From NCBI GenBank assembly GCA_009602735.1, contig WELA01011369.1, positions 462,823 to 525,329 on the forward strand: a stretch of 62,507 nucleotides of DNA, given 5' to 3'. This document shows, one piece after another, positions 10,901 to 21,860 of this stretch (within the stretch, counting starts at the first letter, position 1; every line of letters begins with the position of its first letter). Source of the stretch: Mesotaenium endlicherianum. Taxonomy: Eukaryota; Streptophyta; Zygnematophyceae; Zygnematales; Mesotaeniaceae. The position numbers and the translations under genes were made by a program. Below the pieces are notes generated by a model. The model worked only from the letters and a program-made list of their open reading frames with translations, did no database searches and was not told where the DNA came from.

Positions 10901-11817
10901 TCTCAGACCCAGACTCAAAATTTACCTCTAAGTTCTGGAGAGCTTTAATGGGGTTAATGGGAGTCAAACAGCTGCTCAGCACAGCAAACCACCCTCAGAC
11001 TGATGGGCAGACTGAAAGAACTAACCGAGTTCTGCAGGAGGTGCTGAGAGCATATATTAACCAAAAACAAGATAATTGGGATGACCTGTTGCCTCAAATT
11101 TAGTTTGCGGTCAACAGCGCGGTGCACGCGTCAACGGGCAAGACTCCTTTTGAACTCAGCCTGGGTAGAGTCCCTAAGTCTCCTTTAGATGTGCTAGGGG
11201 AGTCTTTAACTCACCCTGAAGGGATTGACAATTCGGTCTCCCTCCAATTAACTCATGAGTTTGCTGACACCCTGTCAGAAGTCCAACAAAACCTGCACAA
11301 AGCCCAAGAAACTCAACAAAAATACGCTAATCAGCACCGTCGCGAGCTGACATTTTCAGAGGGCAATTTAGTCAAACTGCACTCTCAGCACCTGTACCTC
11401 CCTGGTGTGGTCAAGAAAAAGCTTGACCCTGTTTGGGTCGGTCCATATTTGGTGGTGCGTCGTGTCAGTCAGAATGCTTACAAACTGAACATGTCAGCCG
11501 AATACAAGGGTCACCCGGTCTTTAATGTCTCCTTCCTGGAACCATACACCAGAGGTGATACACTGTTCACATGTCGGTTACCTGTCCAACCGGAGCCGGT
11601 CCCCGCTGTCAGGGACGGCGCCTCTGACAAATATGAGGTTGAGGAGATCTTAGACGCGCGCTCGGTCCGTCGATCGTCTAAATATGTCATGAAGTACCTC
11701 ATTCGATGGAAGGGTTACGATGCCTCGGGGGACACTTGGGAATTTAAGGACCATTTGACCAATGCCAAAGGGGCGTTGAAACGGTTCCACCTTCGGGCGG
11801 CTGGAGCACCTCTCTAA
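7973..11817 (+). pseudogene. pol: pol of B (several stops and shifts)
   Basis: The domains run in the same order as in E: protease with [13 protein letters not shown] ([21 protein letters not shown]), RNase H ([12 protein letters not shown]), integrase ([18 protein letters not shown]) and chromodomain ending at 11817. Breaks are TAG at 8106, TAG at 9117, a damaged stretch near 9490, a 1-nt loss near 9776 and TAG at 11101. N positions at 10363 and 10628 are each flanked by duplicated sequence and may be assembly artefacts. The protein is certainly not made as one piece. Confidence 0.87.
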
Positions 11818-11865
11818 CCGTCATTTCAGTTGACACTGGAAGGTGACAAGCGGTCCTGTCTCCGT

Positions 11866-11880
11866 TTAAGTTGGAGGGGA
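11866..11880 (+). other. Internal polypurine copy before ORF3 (B)
   Basis: TTAAGTTGGAGGGGA repeats the terminal polypurine tract, with one extra G, in the pol-ORF3 spacer. Confidence 0.5.
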
Positions 11881-12179
11881 AAATATATGACAGTTAGTCA
11901 GCGAGAGCGATGAAGGGACAATTACGTGAATCCTAAGTGTCAGCATAGTGACAGATGGGACAGCCTGGCCCACATAAAGCACCTTGAGCTAAAGGAAAAA
12001 GGGCCTCGCACAGCAATACTTCACTTAGCTCAACTTAAAATATATTCATACGTTTATGTTAGCGCACCGCAACTACGTCAACTCCAAGCAATAACCCTGT
12101 AAGGTAAACAGGAGCGAATCCACCATATTAATACGACCGTACTTCCTGCCTGCAATCCCTATGACAAAGATCGATATCT

Positions 12180-12209
12180 TACTAACTTGTGCCCTGGTTA
12201 CATGTGCAG
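12180..12209 (+). promoter_or_regulatory. Predicted branch point and 3' splice site for ORF3 (B)
   Basis: TACTAAC at 12180-12186 and CAG at 12207-12209 lie directly before the ATG at 12211, as in the other copies. Confidence 0.5.
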
Positions 12210-12210
12210 G

Positions 12211-13876
12211 ATGGCTCCCACCACACAAAAGGAGGACAAAAAGCGCAAGGCAGAAGAAGCCAGGAGGACAATGGAGCAATACCAGAAGGAGCTGGCGGCG
12301 ACGTCCCTCACCAGGAGAGAACAAGAAAGGGTCCGCGGACAACAAGAGGCGGCAGAGGAAGAAGGATCAGGAAGCGGAAAACCTCAGGAAAGCTGAGGAG
12401 GAGGACAGAAGAAACAACAAGAGGAAGCGGCAGCGGCAGAGGAGGAGAGGAGGAAAAAGATTGAAGCGGACAGACAGAAGAGCTTGGCCACTTACAGGGG
12501 TATACTGTGGTGGGTGGCCAAAACTTTGATAACCTGAAGGAAGCATTGCTGGCAGCCCAGGAGATCAACAAGCTGGAACAGACAACACTGCTACAGAAAG
12601 AAGGAGCTGCAGCACTGGATAGGTACATCGAGACACAGACTGGTGTGGTCCTCTACGAAGATTATGCCAAGATGGTGGGCTATACAGCAGAGCAGGCCCG
12701 GTAACTTGCAGATGATTCAGAGGACAAGCCGGTCCCCATACCGGGAATGGTGGGAGATCAGAGACTCCTCCGGATGGTGAGCATACGGCCCGATAGCTTT
12801 AAAGATACGGTATTCTACCTCACATTACTGCCAGCTTACAATGAAGTTAAGAGAAGGAGCTGGGAGTACTTGGCCAGGGAAGCAGGACAGCAGATGTTCT
12901 CTCCCCACTGGTTCCCGTGTAAACTGAGGAAGGCTGAGCACGGACCCCAGTACTACCAGCAGCCAACAGACTGGAGGTGGATGATCGTCACAAATAAGAA
13001 GCAGGAGTGTGACCGAGCCCAACCAGATGACTTCCACTATGGCCTCGACGGCTATCTCATCCTACCACCTCACATTGCCCCTTGGGACCCCAGGCTGAAT
13101 GGATGCCTGAGCAATATGATGCCGAGACCAAGGAGCATAGGAGGAGGGGGAGAGACTACTTCTCTAAGGGAAAGCATGCCTTCGTCAAATGGGCAAAGAA
13201 TGCAGGCCGGATAGATATCAGCAGGCTGAAGGCCAAGCAACCTCGAGCGCGCCCTAAGAAAGGGAGGTCGGTAGACTACTCCATGTCTACTAGGGAGCAA
13301 GACGATTTAGTGGACGAGACTCCTACTCTCTCTGAGGAGGAGGATGAGGAGGATGAGGAAGAAGAACAAGGCAGAGGAGAAGCATCAGCAGCTGGTACTC
13401 AGGAGACCCAGGGGCAGGCAGGGGCACTTCTTAAAGAACCACGATCAGGTATTTGGAACGTGATCCCTGTCATGGAGGCAACTGGACCCCGCACTCGCTC
13501 CCCTAGCCCTCCTGCCCAAGCAGGGGAAGAAGCTGATCTAACTGTACTTGGCAGCAGACACAGGCAGAAATCCCCAGAGGACAGGGGTGCCAGAAGAGGA
13601 ACACGCGCATGGGCCAGAGGTATGCCGGCCTCCCCCTCCGCTCAGGGGCATGTACCTCTTGCCAATGTATTTCAGCATCCTACTGGAATGCCTGTCTATG
13701 TGGGGATCAACACCCAAGTGGGTGAAGAGCAGGCTACCATCCTTCGTTCTCCTTGAGGTCCAACTTTAGAGCAAACGGGGTTCTTTAGAAGGCCAGCTGA
13801 CAGACTTAGAGGGCTGTCCAGATCTAGGTCCAGATCTAGGTCTCCTGATCCTGAAGCCCCAGGAACAACCCCCTAG
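12211..13876 (+). pseudogene. ORF3 of B (broken)
   Basis: This is the same unknown protein as at 2668-4344. It is broken by an 11-nt loss in the charged helix near 12355, a 2-nt gain near 12499 (CTTACAGGGGTATA), TAA at 12702-12704 where others have TAT, a 1-nt loss near 13118 and TGA at 13754 where others have CGA. The core motifs DSFKDTVFYL, HWFPCKLRKAEHG, LPPHIAPWDPRLNG and SKGKHAFVKWAKN are still readable in successive frames. Confidence 0.85.
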
Positions 13877-13952
13877 GCAACAGGCTGGAGGGGCAGTCAC
13901 TGGGAGAGGCGGGTCAGGTTCAGTTTCCTGAATTAAGACTCCTGCAGTTTAA

Positions 13953-13971
13953 TGTTGTCGAGGCGACAACA
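13953..13971 (+). other. Conserved hairpin before the polypurine tract (B)
   Basis: TGTTGTCG-AGG-CGACAACA is identical to the hairpins at 4422, 23628, 34871 and 41368. Confidence 0.75.
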
Positions 13972-13973
13972 AG

Positions 13974-13987
13974 TTAAGTTGGAGGGA
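13974..13987 (+). other. Polypurine tract (B)
   Basis: TTAAGTTGGAGGGA lies one base before LTR3. Confidence 0.75.
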
Positions 13988-13988
13988 T

Positions 13989-14711
13989 TGTAATAAATCA
14001 GTATATTAGTAGATATAATATTCATTTAAATGTAATAGTAAATTAAGTTCAGCCTGCTGAACTTTAGTTAATAGTCAGTCTGCTAAACTTTATATATTTA
14101 GTATCAGTTTAATGACTCAGCCGGATGCAGCAGGTTGAAGTCAGCGTAAGTCAGCTTGCTGACACATTCTTTGACAGCAAGCTGACTTCCGTACTCGGTA
14201 GCAGCGAACTGCCTCGATATGCATCTAAGTGTGGTATGCTAGATGAATGGCCAGATGACATCCCTATGATGGATGGCGATTCGGGATGATGGGAGATGGC
14301 GGTGGATTTGGTTAACCGAGGTCCTACCAACGTGGTTAACTCCCGGGTAGGCGGTGCCATCGCACTGACCGTTGAACAGTAAACTCATTCCATGTACATA
14401 TGCTAGGCATTGCTGCTGAGTTCGGCATTCGGAAACGAGGCCAACCCTCTTGTACAGCTTACTGAGAAAGGTCTGAATCCAAGGCGAGAAGCCATTGATA
14501 CGCACTGTCTTCTAACCATGCTTATATATGAGTTTACTGATTTGCATTATTGATGCTAGTTTACTCGCATTTGACTTACGAGTATTGTTCGCTGCTAGTG
14601 TGTCGTCCTTTGCCGTTTAACCAGTTAACGAAAAATACCATAAAGATTACTTGCTGATATAAAGATCTTTATTAATTGTTAATCGCCTATTTGGTAAGTC
14701 GATTCATTTCA
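13989..14711 (+). repeat. LTR3 (3' LTR of B)
   Basis: This 723-bp partner of LTR2 opens TGTAATAA and ends CATTTCA, followed by the target duplication ACTAC. It shares the subfamily marks of LTR2. Confidence 0.88.
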
Positions 14712-15697
14712 ACTACCCAGAGCTGCAGGATTACGAGAAGGTCAGGCACACTGGTGCTCTACTGAAAGGCAGTGCAGCAGACTGGTGGCTACACTGGAAA
14801 GGAGAGCGTAAGGCTCAACAACTCGGTGACCCTACTTGGGTAGAGTTTGTCGAGAAACTGCATGAGAAGTTTGATGTGATCAATCAGCAGGAGAAAGCTA
14901 TCTATGCGATGATCTCCTTGACACTGAAGCAGTCCACTTCAGTTGCTGAGTTTGCTCAAAAGTTTCAGGAGAACATGATGAAGCAACCAGACTTGCCAGA
15001 GCGGTATAGGATAGCATCCTTCAGGTATGGCTCAAAGTTCGAAGTCTCTGGTCATTTTGTTGAAAAGACGTATGAGAAACTGGCTGACTTGATCCAGGAT
15101 GCTGATGCCTCGGATCAGCAGCAGTTCAATCACAAGCGCCAGAGTAATGCTTTGGTGTCTAAGGTTGTCAAAAAGCCCCACGGTTCCTACAATGCAATTG
15201 AAGGAGACTAGGCTGAGGATGATCAGGGTGATGAATATGGGTATGAGTACAATGCTATGCAGTCTAGAGGGAGAGGTGATTTCTCTCGAGGCGGCTATGG
15301 AAGAGGTGGTGGTAGGACTAAGCCGAGACCAGCCTCATCAAAATCCATTAGCTACCATTGTCAGCAATTGGGCCACTACAGAGAACAGTGTCCAGTCAAG
15401 CACCTTCCGAAGGTCGAGAGAAAAGACCAGCCTTTAAAAGACAGCAACAGTCAGTAATCCAGTCTATTGACTGTGAGAATGCTAGAGATAGTGAGTCGTC
15501 ACTAGCTGCCCTTGTAGCAAGTATTATGGGTCCTGCTGAACTGGATTCACTATGCATGCCTGACAACCAGATAAAGGAGACCATCAGCAATATAGATCTC
15601 CAGAGAGTGCACACTCTGGATGATCTTGTTCCACCTGATGTCCAACATTTCTTTTGCTAAGTCAAGAGAACAATGCAAAAGTCAGGAAAAGACAGTC
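14712..15697 (+). pseudogene. gag: Piece A: C-terminal half of gag and start of pol
   Basis: The piece begins with the duplicated ACTAC and continues the gag cut at 5759: capsid-like region ([23 protein letters not shown]), then [18 protein letters not shown], a glycine/arginine-rich stretch and the zinc knuckle YHCQQLGHYREQC. TAG at 15209-15211 replaces CAG. The shift heptamer TTTAAAA is at 15433-15439 and the gag stop is at 15455-15457. The pol frame then runs through [16 protein letters not shown] towards the protease, with a frame break near 15655, and is cut at GACAGTC by the LTR of element C. Confidence 0.85.
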
Positions 15698-16252
15698 TGT
15701 AATGAATCAGTGATTAGTGGATATAATATTCATTTAAATATAATAGTTGATTAAGTTCAGCCTACTGAATTCTACGTAGTATTGAGTCTGCTCGACTTTA
15801 TATAATTATCAGTTTAAGTGCTCAGCCAAAAGCAGAATGCTGAAGCCAACTTAAGTCAGCTTGCTGACACATTCTTTAACAGCCAGCTGACTTCCGTACT
15901 CGATAGCAGCGAACTGCCTCGATATGCATCTAAGTGTGGTATGCTACATGAATGGCCAGATGACATCCCTATGATGGATGCCGATTCGGGATGATGGGAG
16001 ATGGCGGTGGATTTGGTTAACCGAGGTCCTACCAACGTGGTTAACTCCCGGGTAGGCGGTGCCATCGCACTGGCCGTTGAACAGTAAACTCATTCCATGT
16101 ACATATGCTAGGCGTTGCTCTCGAGTCCGGCATTCGAAAACGAGGCCAACTCTCTTGTACAGCTTACTGAGAGAGATTTGAATCCAAGGTGAGAAGCCAT
16201 TGATACGCACTGTCTTGGAAGTTTGCTTATGTATGAGTTTATTGATTGCATT
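15698..16252 (+). repeat. LTR4 (5' LTR of C, 3' truncated)
   Basis: The LTR opens TGTAATGAATCAGTGATTAG and can be followed to ...GAGTTTATTGATTGCATT, about 170 bp short of a normal LTR end. There it joins gag at TTCTGAAGC. TATAAAG, GGTAAGT and PBS are lost. Confidence 0.83.
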
Positions 16253-17616
16253 TTCTGAAGCAGTGACAGATACTGCAGCTAGAGAGGCTGCAGATGAGGC
16301 AGCTGCTATTGCCGCAGTCGCAGCACAGCAAGCTGTGGAGGAGAGAGCCAAATTAGAAGCTGAACAATTAGCAAAAGCGGCTGAAGATGCAGAAAGGAGG
16401 AAAGGACAGCCAACTGACGAGCGCATTGTCGAAGAACTTATGGCATCAAGGGCCAATATTCTGAACCCACCTCCTGCTGTACAACTCAATGTACCCCTAG
16501 GTCAAATTCGTGACCGGCTGAATGCGGCAGGAATTGCTGTTGCAGGAGCGAGAGGGACTGTTGAGGACACTACTCAGCGAGTAGATGCCACTGCTGCTGC
16601 TGCATTTGCTAGACTCCTACCTCAGAGTGTAGACTTGGGAGCATTCTTTGTTCAAATGCAGTCGCAAATGGCGACCATGTATCAGTCCCAGCAGGAGGAC
16701 AAAATAATCATAATGTCTCTACTGCGGGACAGAGACCAACTGGGTTCTCAAACCACTGGTGGTGGTGGCGAAGGGCCTAGTAAGCGCAAGCCGAAACCTC
16801 CCCAGGACTATGATCCTGAGGGAAACAGAAGATATTACCTGATCAAGTTTCTCGCAGATGTTGAGCAGTGGCTGGAGAACTACCAAGAACTGCAAGATTA
16901 CGAGAAGGTCAGGCACACTGGTGCAATACTGAAAGGCAGTGCCGCAGACTGGTGGCTATACTGGAAAGGAGCGCGTAAGGCTCAGCAACTCGGTGACCCT
17001 ACGTGGGTAGAGTTTGTCGAGAAGTTGCATGAGAAGTTTGACGTCATCAACCAGCAGGAGAAAGCTATCTATGAGATTATCTCCCTGACACTGAAGCAGA
17101 CCACTTCAGTTGCTGAGTTTGCTCAAAAGTTTCAGAAGAACATGATGAAACAGCCAGACTTGCCAGAACGGTATAGAATTGCATACTTCAGGTATGGCTT
17201 GAAATCCGAAGTCTCTGGTCATTTCGCTGAGAAAAAATATGAGAAACTGGCTGACTTGATCCAAGATGCTGATGCCTGGGATCAGCAACAGTCTAATTAC
17301 AAGCGCCAGAGTAATGCTTTGGTGTCTAAGATTGTCAAAAAGCCCCATGGATCCTACAATGCATTTGAAGGAGACCAGGCTGAGGATGATCAGGGTGATG
17401 AATATGGGTATGAGTACAATGCTATGCAGTCTAGAGGTGGTTTCTCGAGGCGGCTATGGAAGAGGTGGTGGTAGGACTAAGCCGAGACCAGCCTCATCAA
17501 AATCCATTAGCTACCATTGTCAGCAGTTGGGCCACTACAGAGAACAGTGTCCAGTCAAGCACCTTCCGAAGGTCGAGAGAAAAGACCAGCCTTTAAAAGA
17601 CAGCAACAGTCAGTAA
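16253..17616 (+). pseudogene. gag: gag of C (no start, frameshift near the zinc knuckle)
   Basis: The gag begins in the alanine-rich helix ([18 protein letters not shown]) because the 5' deletion removed MVRTRS. The capsid-like region is intact in frame up to the glycine-rich stretch. A small loss near 17436 (TCTAGAGGTGGTTTCTCGAGG) shifts the frame, so the first frame stops at 17474. The zinc knuckle YHCQQLGHYREQC continues in another frame to the TAA at 17614-17616. The shift heptamer TTTAAAA at 17592-17598 is kept. Confidence 0.86.
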
Positions 17617-20600
17617 TTCAGTCTACTGACTGTGAGGATGTTAGAGATAGTGAGTCGTCACTAGCTGCCCTCGTAGCAGGTATTATGGGTCCTGCTGAAC
17701 TGGATTCACTATGCATGCCTGACAAACAGATAAAGGAGACCATCAGCAATATAGATCTCCAGAGAGTGCACACTCTGGATGATCTTGTTCCACCTGATGT
17801 CCAACATTTATTTGCTAAGTCAGGAGAACAATGCAAAAGTCAGGAAAAGACAGTCCCCCCTATCCTACTGCATTGCATGATTGCAGGTAGGAAGGTGAGG
17901 GCATTTGTTGACGGAGGGGCGTCACATATCCACAAGGACTTAGTTAAGCAGCTAAGGCTGCCTACCGTCACCCAAGGGAATAGACAAAAATTCCTTGGAG
18001 ATGCCTCAAGTATCCCGGGAGGAGTTATAACCAAGCCTATTGAGGTCCAGTTAGGTTCTGGCATTGCGATTCTAACTGAAACGCTTACATTTGAGGTACT
18101 CAACACTGGCTTTTATGATCTCGTGCTAGGCAGGTCCTGGCTTAATAGACATCAAGCTGAAGTGTGTTGGAGCAGAGGTACAGTTAAAGTAAGAGGAGCC
18201 AGTGATGGGCAGACTAACTTGGCATTCACCAGTGCTCTTCCTCTTGTCCTGTGTGGATGGCAAATGAAGGAAAAGAAGAGGCTTCCAGAAGGATGCAAGT
18301 TGCTGAATGCAATGGAGTTCGTCAAAAGCTGGAACCAGAAGGAAGACAATGTTATGTCTCTCGCTAAGAGAGGTACCTCCTCAACCTGAAAAAGTGGTGG
18401 AGAAAAAGGTAAGCCCTTTGGAGCACCCTATTGCTGCAAATATTGTTGCTCAGTACACTAATGTTTTTAATATGCCTCCAGGACTACCCCCTAAGAGGGA
18501 AGTGGATCATAGGATTGATTTATTACCTGGAAGTCAAACACCCTGGCAACGCACTTATGGCTTGTCTTATGTGGAAAGCGAGGAGTTGAAAACACAGATT
18601 GCAGAGCTTGAGGAAAATGGTTATATTCCCCCCAGTAAATCACCCTACGACGCACCCATCCTATTTGTTACCCATCCTATTTGTTAAAAAAAAGGACGGC
18701 AGTATGCGGATGTGTGTGGATTATAGAGCCCTGAACAGAATTACAGTAAAGAACAAGTATGCTTTACCCAGAATCAAGGACTTGCTTGATACCCTGTCTG
18801 GTGCTAAGGTGTTCAGTAAGATAGACCTCAAGAGTGGTTATCATCAAATCAGAATTGCTGAGGGGGATGAACACAAGACTGCCTTCCGCACACGATATGG
18901 ACACTATGAGTTCAATGTGATGCCATTTGGACTGACTAATGCTCCTGCGACCTTCATGGGTGCTATGAATGACACTTTTAGACCTCATTTGGATAAGTTT
19001 GTGCAAGTTTTCCTGGATGATATTTTAATTTTCTATAAAGATAAAGCTCAGCACGCTGAACACTTAAAGACAGTCATGGACACTCTGAGAAGAAATCACT
19101 TGTATGCTAAGATGAGCAAGTGTGATTTCTTTAAGGAAAGTATTGAATTCTTAGGCCATGTTGTCAGTAAAGACGGCATCAGTGTGGATCCTAAGAAAGT
19201 CCAGACCATAAGGGACTGGCCAGTACCACAATCTGTCTCTGAAGTTAGATCCTTCCTCGAGTTGGCTAACTACTATAGGAGATTTATTGAGAATTATTAT
19301 ACAAAGACCAGTAAACTGATTGACCTTACTAAGAAAGACATAGGGTATGTGTGGGGGGAAGAGCAGCAGGCTGCCTTCCAGACTCTTAAAGATGCCCTTT
19401 GTTCTGCCCCAGTGCTAGCCGTGTATGACCCCAGCAAACCGGTGCAGGTGGTTACTGATGCCTCTGACTTTGCCATGGGTGCTATTTTGTTGCAGCCTGC
19501 TGACAAAACCACAAAGGATGGCAAGGTAAAGCAGGAGAGGCATCTTGTGTTGTATGAGTCTATGAAATTTAATCCAGCTGAGATTAATTATTGTGTCCAT
19601 GATAAAGAGCCGCTAGCTATCATTCATGTACTCAAACAGTGGAGAGCATACTTACATGGTAAAGCTTTTAAGGTGATTACAGATCATCTAGCTCTGACTC
19701 ACTTTCAGAAGAAGTCCAAGCTGTCAAGGAGGGAGAACCGCTGGAGCCAGATGCTGGAACAGTTTCAAGTCCAGATCGACTACAAACCAGGGAAGTTGAA
19801 TCCTGCTGATGCACTCTCTAGAAGACTTGACTTGTAAGAAAGGAACTTTAGTCAGCATGCTGTAGATAAAGTCCTGTGTGCACTCACTTCACTAAAGGTG
19901 AAAAAGTCCTTCCTTGAACAAATTAGGNCCTTGAACAAATTAGGTAAGCCTCCCTTTTTGACCCAACATTTGGGCCCAGTCCCACTGATGGTGTGTGTCG
20001 TGCTACTGCACTCAGGTATAAACTTAAGGGAGGGGTCTGGGTGACAGAAACCACTTCAGGCAGGCTGAAGCTGGTCATTCCTAATAACTTGGAAATAAGG
20101 TCCCATTTATTGAGTCAAGCACATGACAGTTTACTGGGGGGGCATTTGGGACAGGCCAAAACTGTTGGAAAACTGGCAAAACACTATCATTGGGAGGGAT
20201 TACCTCGGGATGTCTTGAAATACGTAAGTCCTGTGACCAGTGTCAAAAGAATAAGTCTAGGCACACACCATCGGGGGGCCTCTTACAACCGCTGCCCATC
20301 CCAGCTGGCCGCTGGGAAACAATATCCATGGACTGGGTGGTCACACTGCCACGAATTGCCAATGGGCATGATTCAATACTGGTAGTCGTGGATAAACTGA
20401 CAAAAATGGTCATTTTCATCCCCACAACGGTCAAAGTAACTGCACTCGAAACAACGAGACAGTTCTACAACCATGTAGTATGCCAACATGGGCTACCCTC
20501 TAATATAATCTCAGACAGAGACTCGAAATTTACCTCTAAGTTTCTGGAGGGCTTTCATGGGGTTAATGGGAGTCAAGCAGCTGCTCAGCACAGCAAACCA

Positions 20601-21426
20601 CCCTCAGACTGATGGGCAGACTGAAAGAACTAATCGAGTTCTGCAAGAGGTACTGAGAGCCTATATTAACCAAAAACAAGATAATTGGGATGACCTGTTA
20701 CCTCAAATCCAGTTTGCGGTCAACAGTGTGGTGCACACGTCAACGGGCAAGACTCCTTTTGAACTCAGCCTGGGTAGAGTCCCTAAGTCACCTTTAGATG
20801 TCCTAGGGGAGTCTTTAACTCACCCTCAAGGGATTGACAATCCGGTCTCCCTCCAGTTAACTCAGGAGTTTGCTGACACCCTGTCAGAAGTCCAACAGAA
20901 TCTGCACAAAGCCCAAGAAAACCAACAAAAGTACGCTAATCAGCACCGTCGAGAACTGACCTTTTCTAAGGGCGATTTGGTCAAACTGCATTCTCAGCAC
21001 CTTTACCTCCCTGGTGTGGTCAAGAAAAAGCTTGGTCCTGTCTGGGTTGGTCCATATTCGGTGGTGCGCCGTGTCGGTCAGAATGCTTACACACTAAACA
21101 TGTCAGCAGAATACAAGGCTCACCCGGTCTTTAATGTCTCCTTCCTGGAACCATACATCAAAGGGGACACACTATTCACAGGTCGGTTACCTGTCCAACC
21201 GGGACCGATCCCCGCTGTCCGGGACGGTGACCCTGAGGAATATGAGGTTGAGGAGATTTTAGCCGCGCGCTCGGTCCGTCGATCGTCAAAATATGTCATG
21301 AAGTACCTCACTCGATGGAAGGGTGACGATGCCTCTGGGAACACTTGGGAATTGAAGGACCATTTGACCAATGCCAAAGGGGCGTTGAAACGGTTCCACC
21401 TTCGGGTGGCTGGAGCCCCTCCATAA
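17594..21426 (+). pseudogene. pol: pol of C (multiple breaks)
   Basis: The protease region reads [13 protein letters not shown], with two residues lost in frame against E. RT, RNase H, integrase and chromodomain follow in order. Breaks include a shift near 18350, a 16-bp tandem duplication at 18655-18686, TAA at 19835 (CAA in E), TAA at 19945 (AAA in E) and an N at 19928 between duplicated CCTTGAACAAATTAGG copies. There are also a 1-nt loss near 20226 and a shift near 20545. The two TAA codons are also present in F. Confidence 0.86.
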
Positions 21427-21474
21427 CGGTCATTTCAGTTGACACGGGAAGGTGACAGGAGGTCCTGTCTCCAT

Positions 21475-21488
21475 TTAAGTTGGAGGGA
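21475..21488 (+). other. Internal polypurine copy before ORF3 (C)
   Basis: TTAAGTTGGAGGGA is an exact 14-base copy of the terminal tract of the same element at 23649-23662. Confidence 0.55.
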
Positions 21489-21529
21489 AAATATATGACA
21501 GTTAGTGTGCGAGAGCGAGAAAGGGACAA

Positions 21530-21613
21530 TTATGTGAACCCTAAGTGTCAGCATATTGACAGATGGGACGGTTATGTGAATCCTAAGTGTCAGCATAGTG
21601 ACAGATGGGACAG
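21530..21613 (+). repeat. 42-bp tandem repeat, two units, in the pol-ORF3 spacer
   Basis: The units begin TTATGTGAACCCTAAGTGTC and TTATGTGAATCCTAAGTGTC. B has one such unit (starting about 11922), and Z and E have none. This is a length-variable spacer. Confidence 0.7.
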
Positions 21614-21829
21614 CCTGGCCCACATAAAGCACCTTGGGCGGAAGGAAAAAGGACCTCGCACATCATACATCACTTAACGCACCTTAAAACACATTCATAC
21701 ATTTATGTCTAGCGCACCGCAACTACGTCAACTCCAAGCAATCACCCTGTAAGGTAAACTGGAGCGAATCCACCATACTAATACGAACTTACTTCCTTCC
21801 TGCAATTCCTATGACAAAGGTAGATATCC

Positions 21830-21859
21830 TACTAACTTGTGCCCTGGTTACATGTGCAG
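21830..21859 (+). promoter_or_regulatory. Predicted branch point and 3' splice site for ORF3 (C)
   Basis: TACTAAC at 21830-21836 and CAG at 21857-21859 lie directly before the ATG at 21861. Confidence 0.5.
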
Positions 21860-21860
21860 G

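Larger units (their letters stand above)
5760..14711 (+). mobile_element. Element B: full-length family-1 chromovirus, decayed
   Basis: The element has two 723-bp LTRs that share subfamily marks (TAGTAGATATAAT, GGATGCAGCAGG), PBS, gag, pol, ORF3, hairpin and polypurine tract. It is flanked by the 5-bp duplication ACTAC (5755-5759 and 14712-14716) inside the gag of piece A. All three genes carry frameshifts or stops. The LTR pair differs at several positions, mostly transitions, so the insertion is not recent. Confidence 0.9.

Noticed and set aside
21530..21613. Two-unit repeat considered as a CRISPR-like array
   Set aside because: It has two adjacent units with no spacers, inside a eukaryotic retroelement. 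It is a simple tandem duplication.
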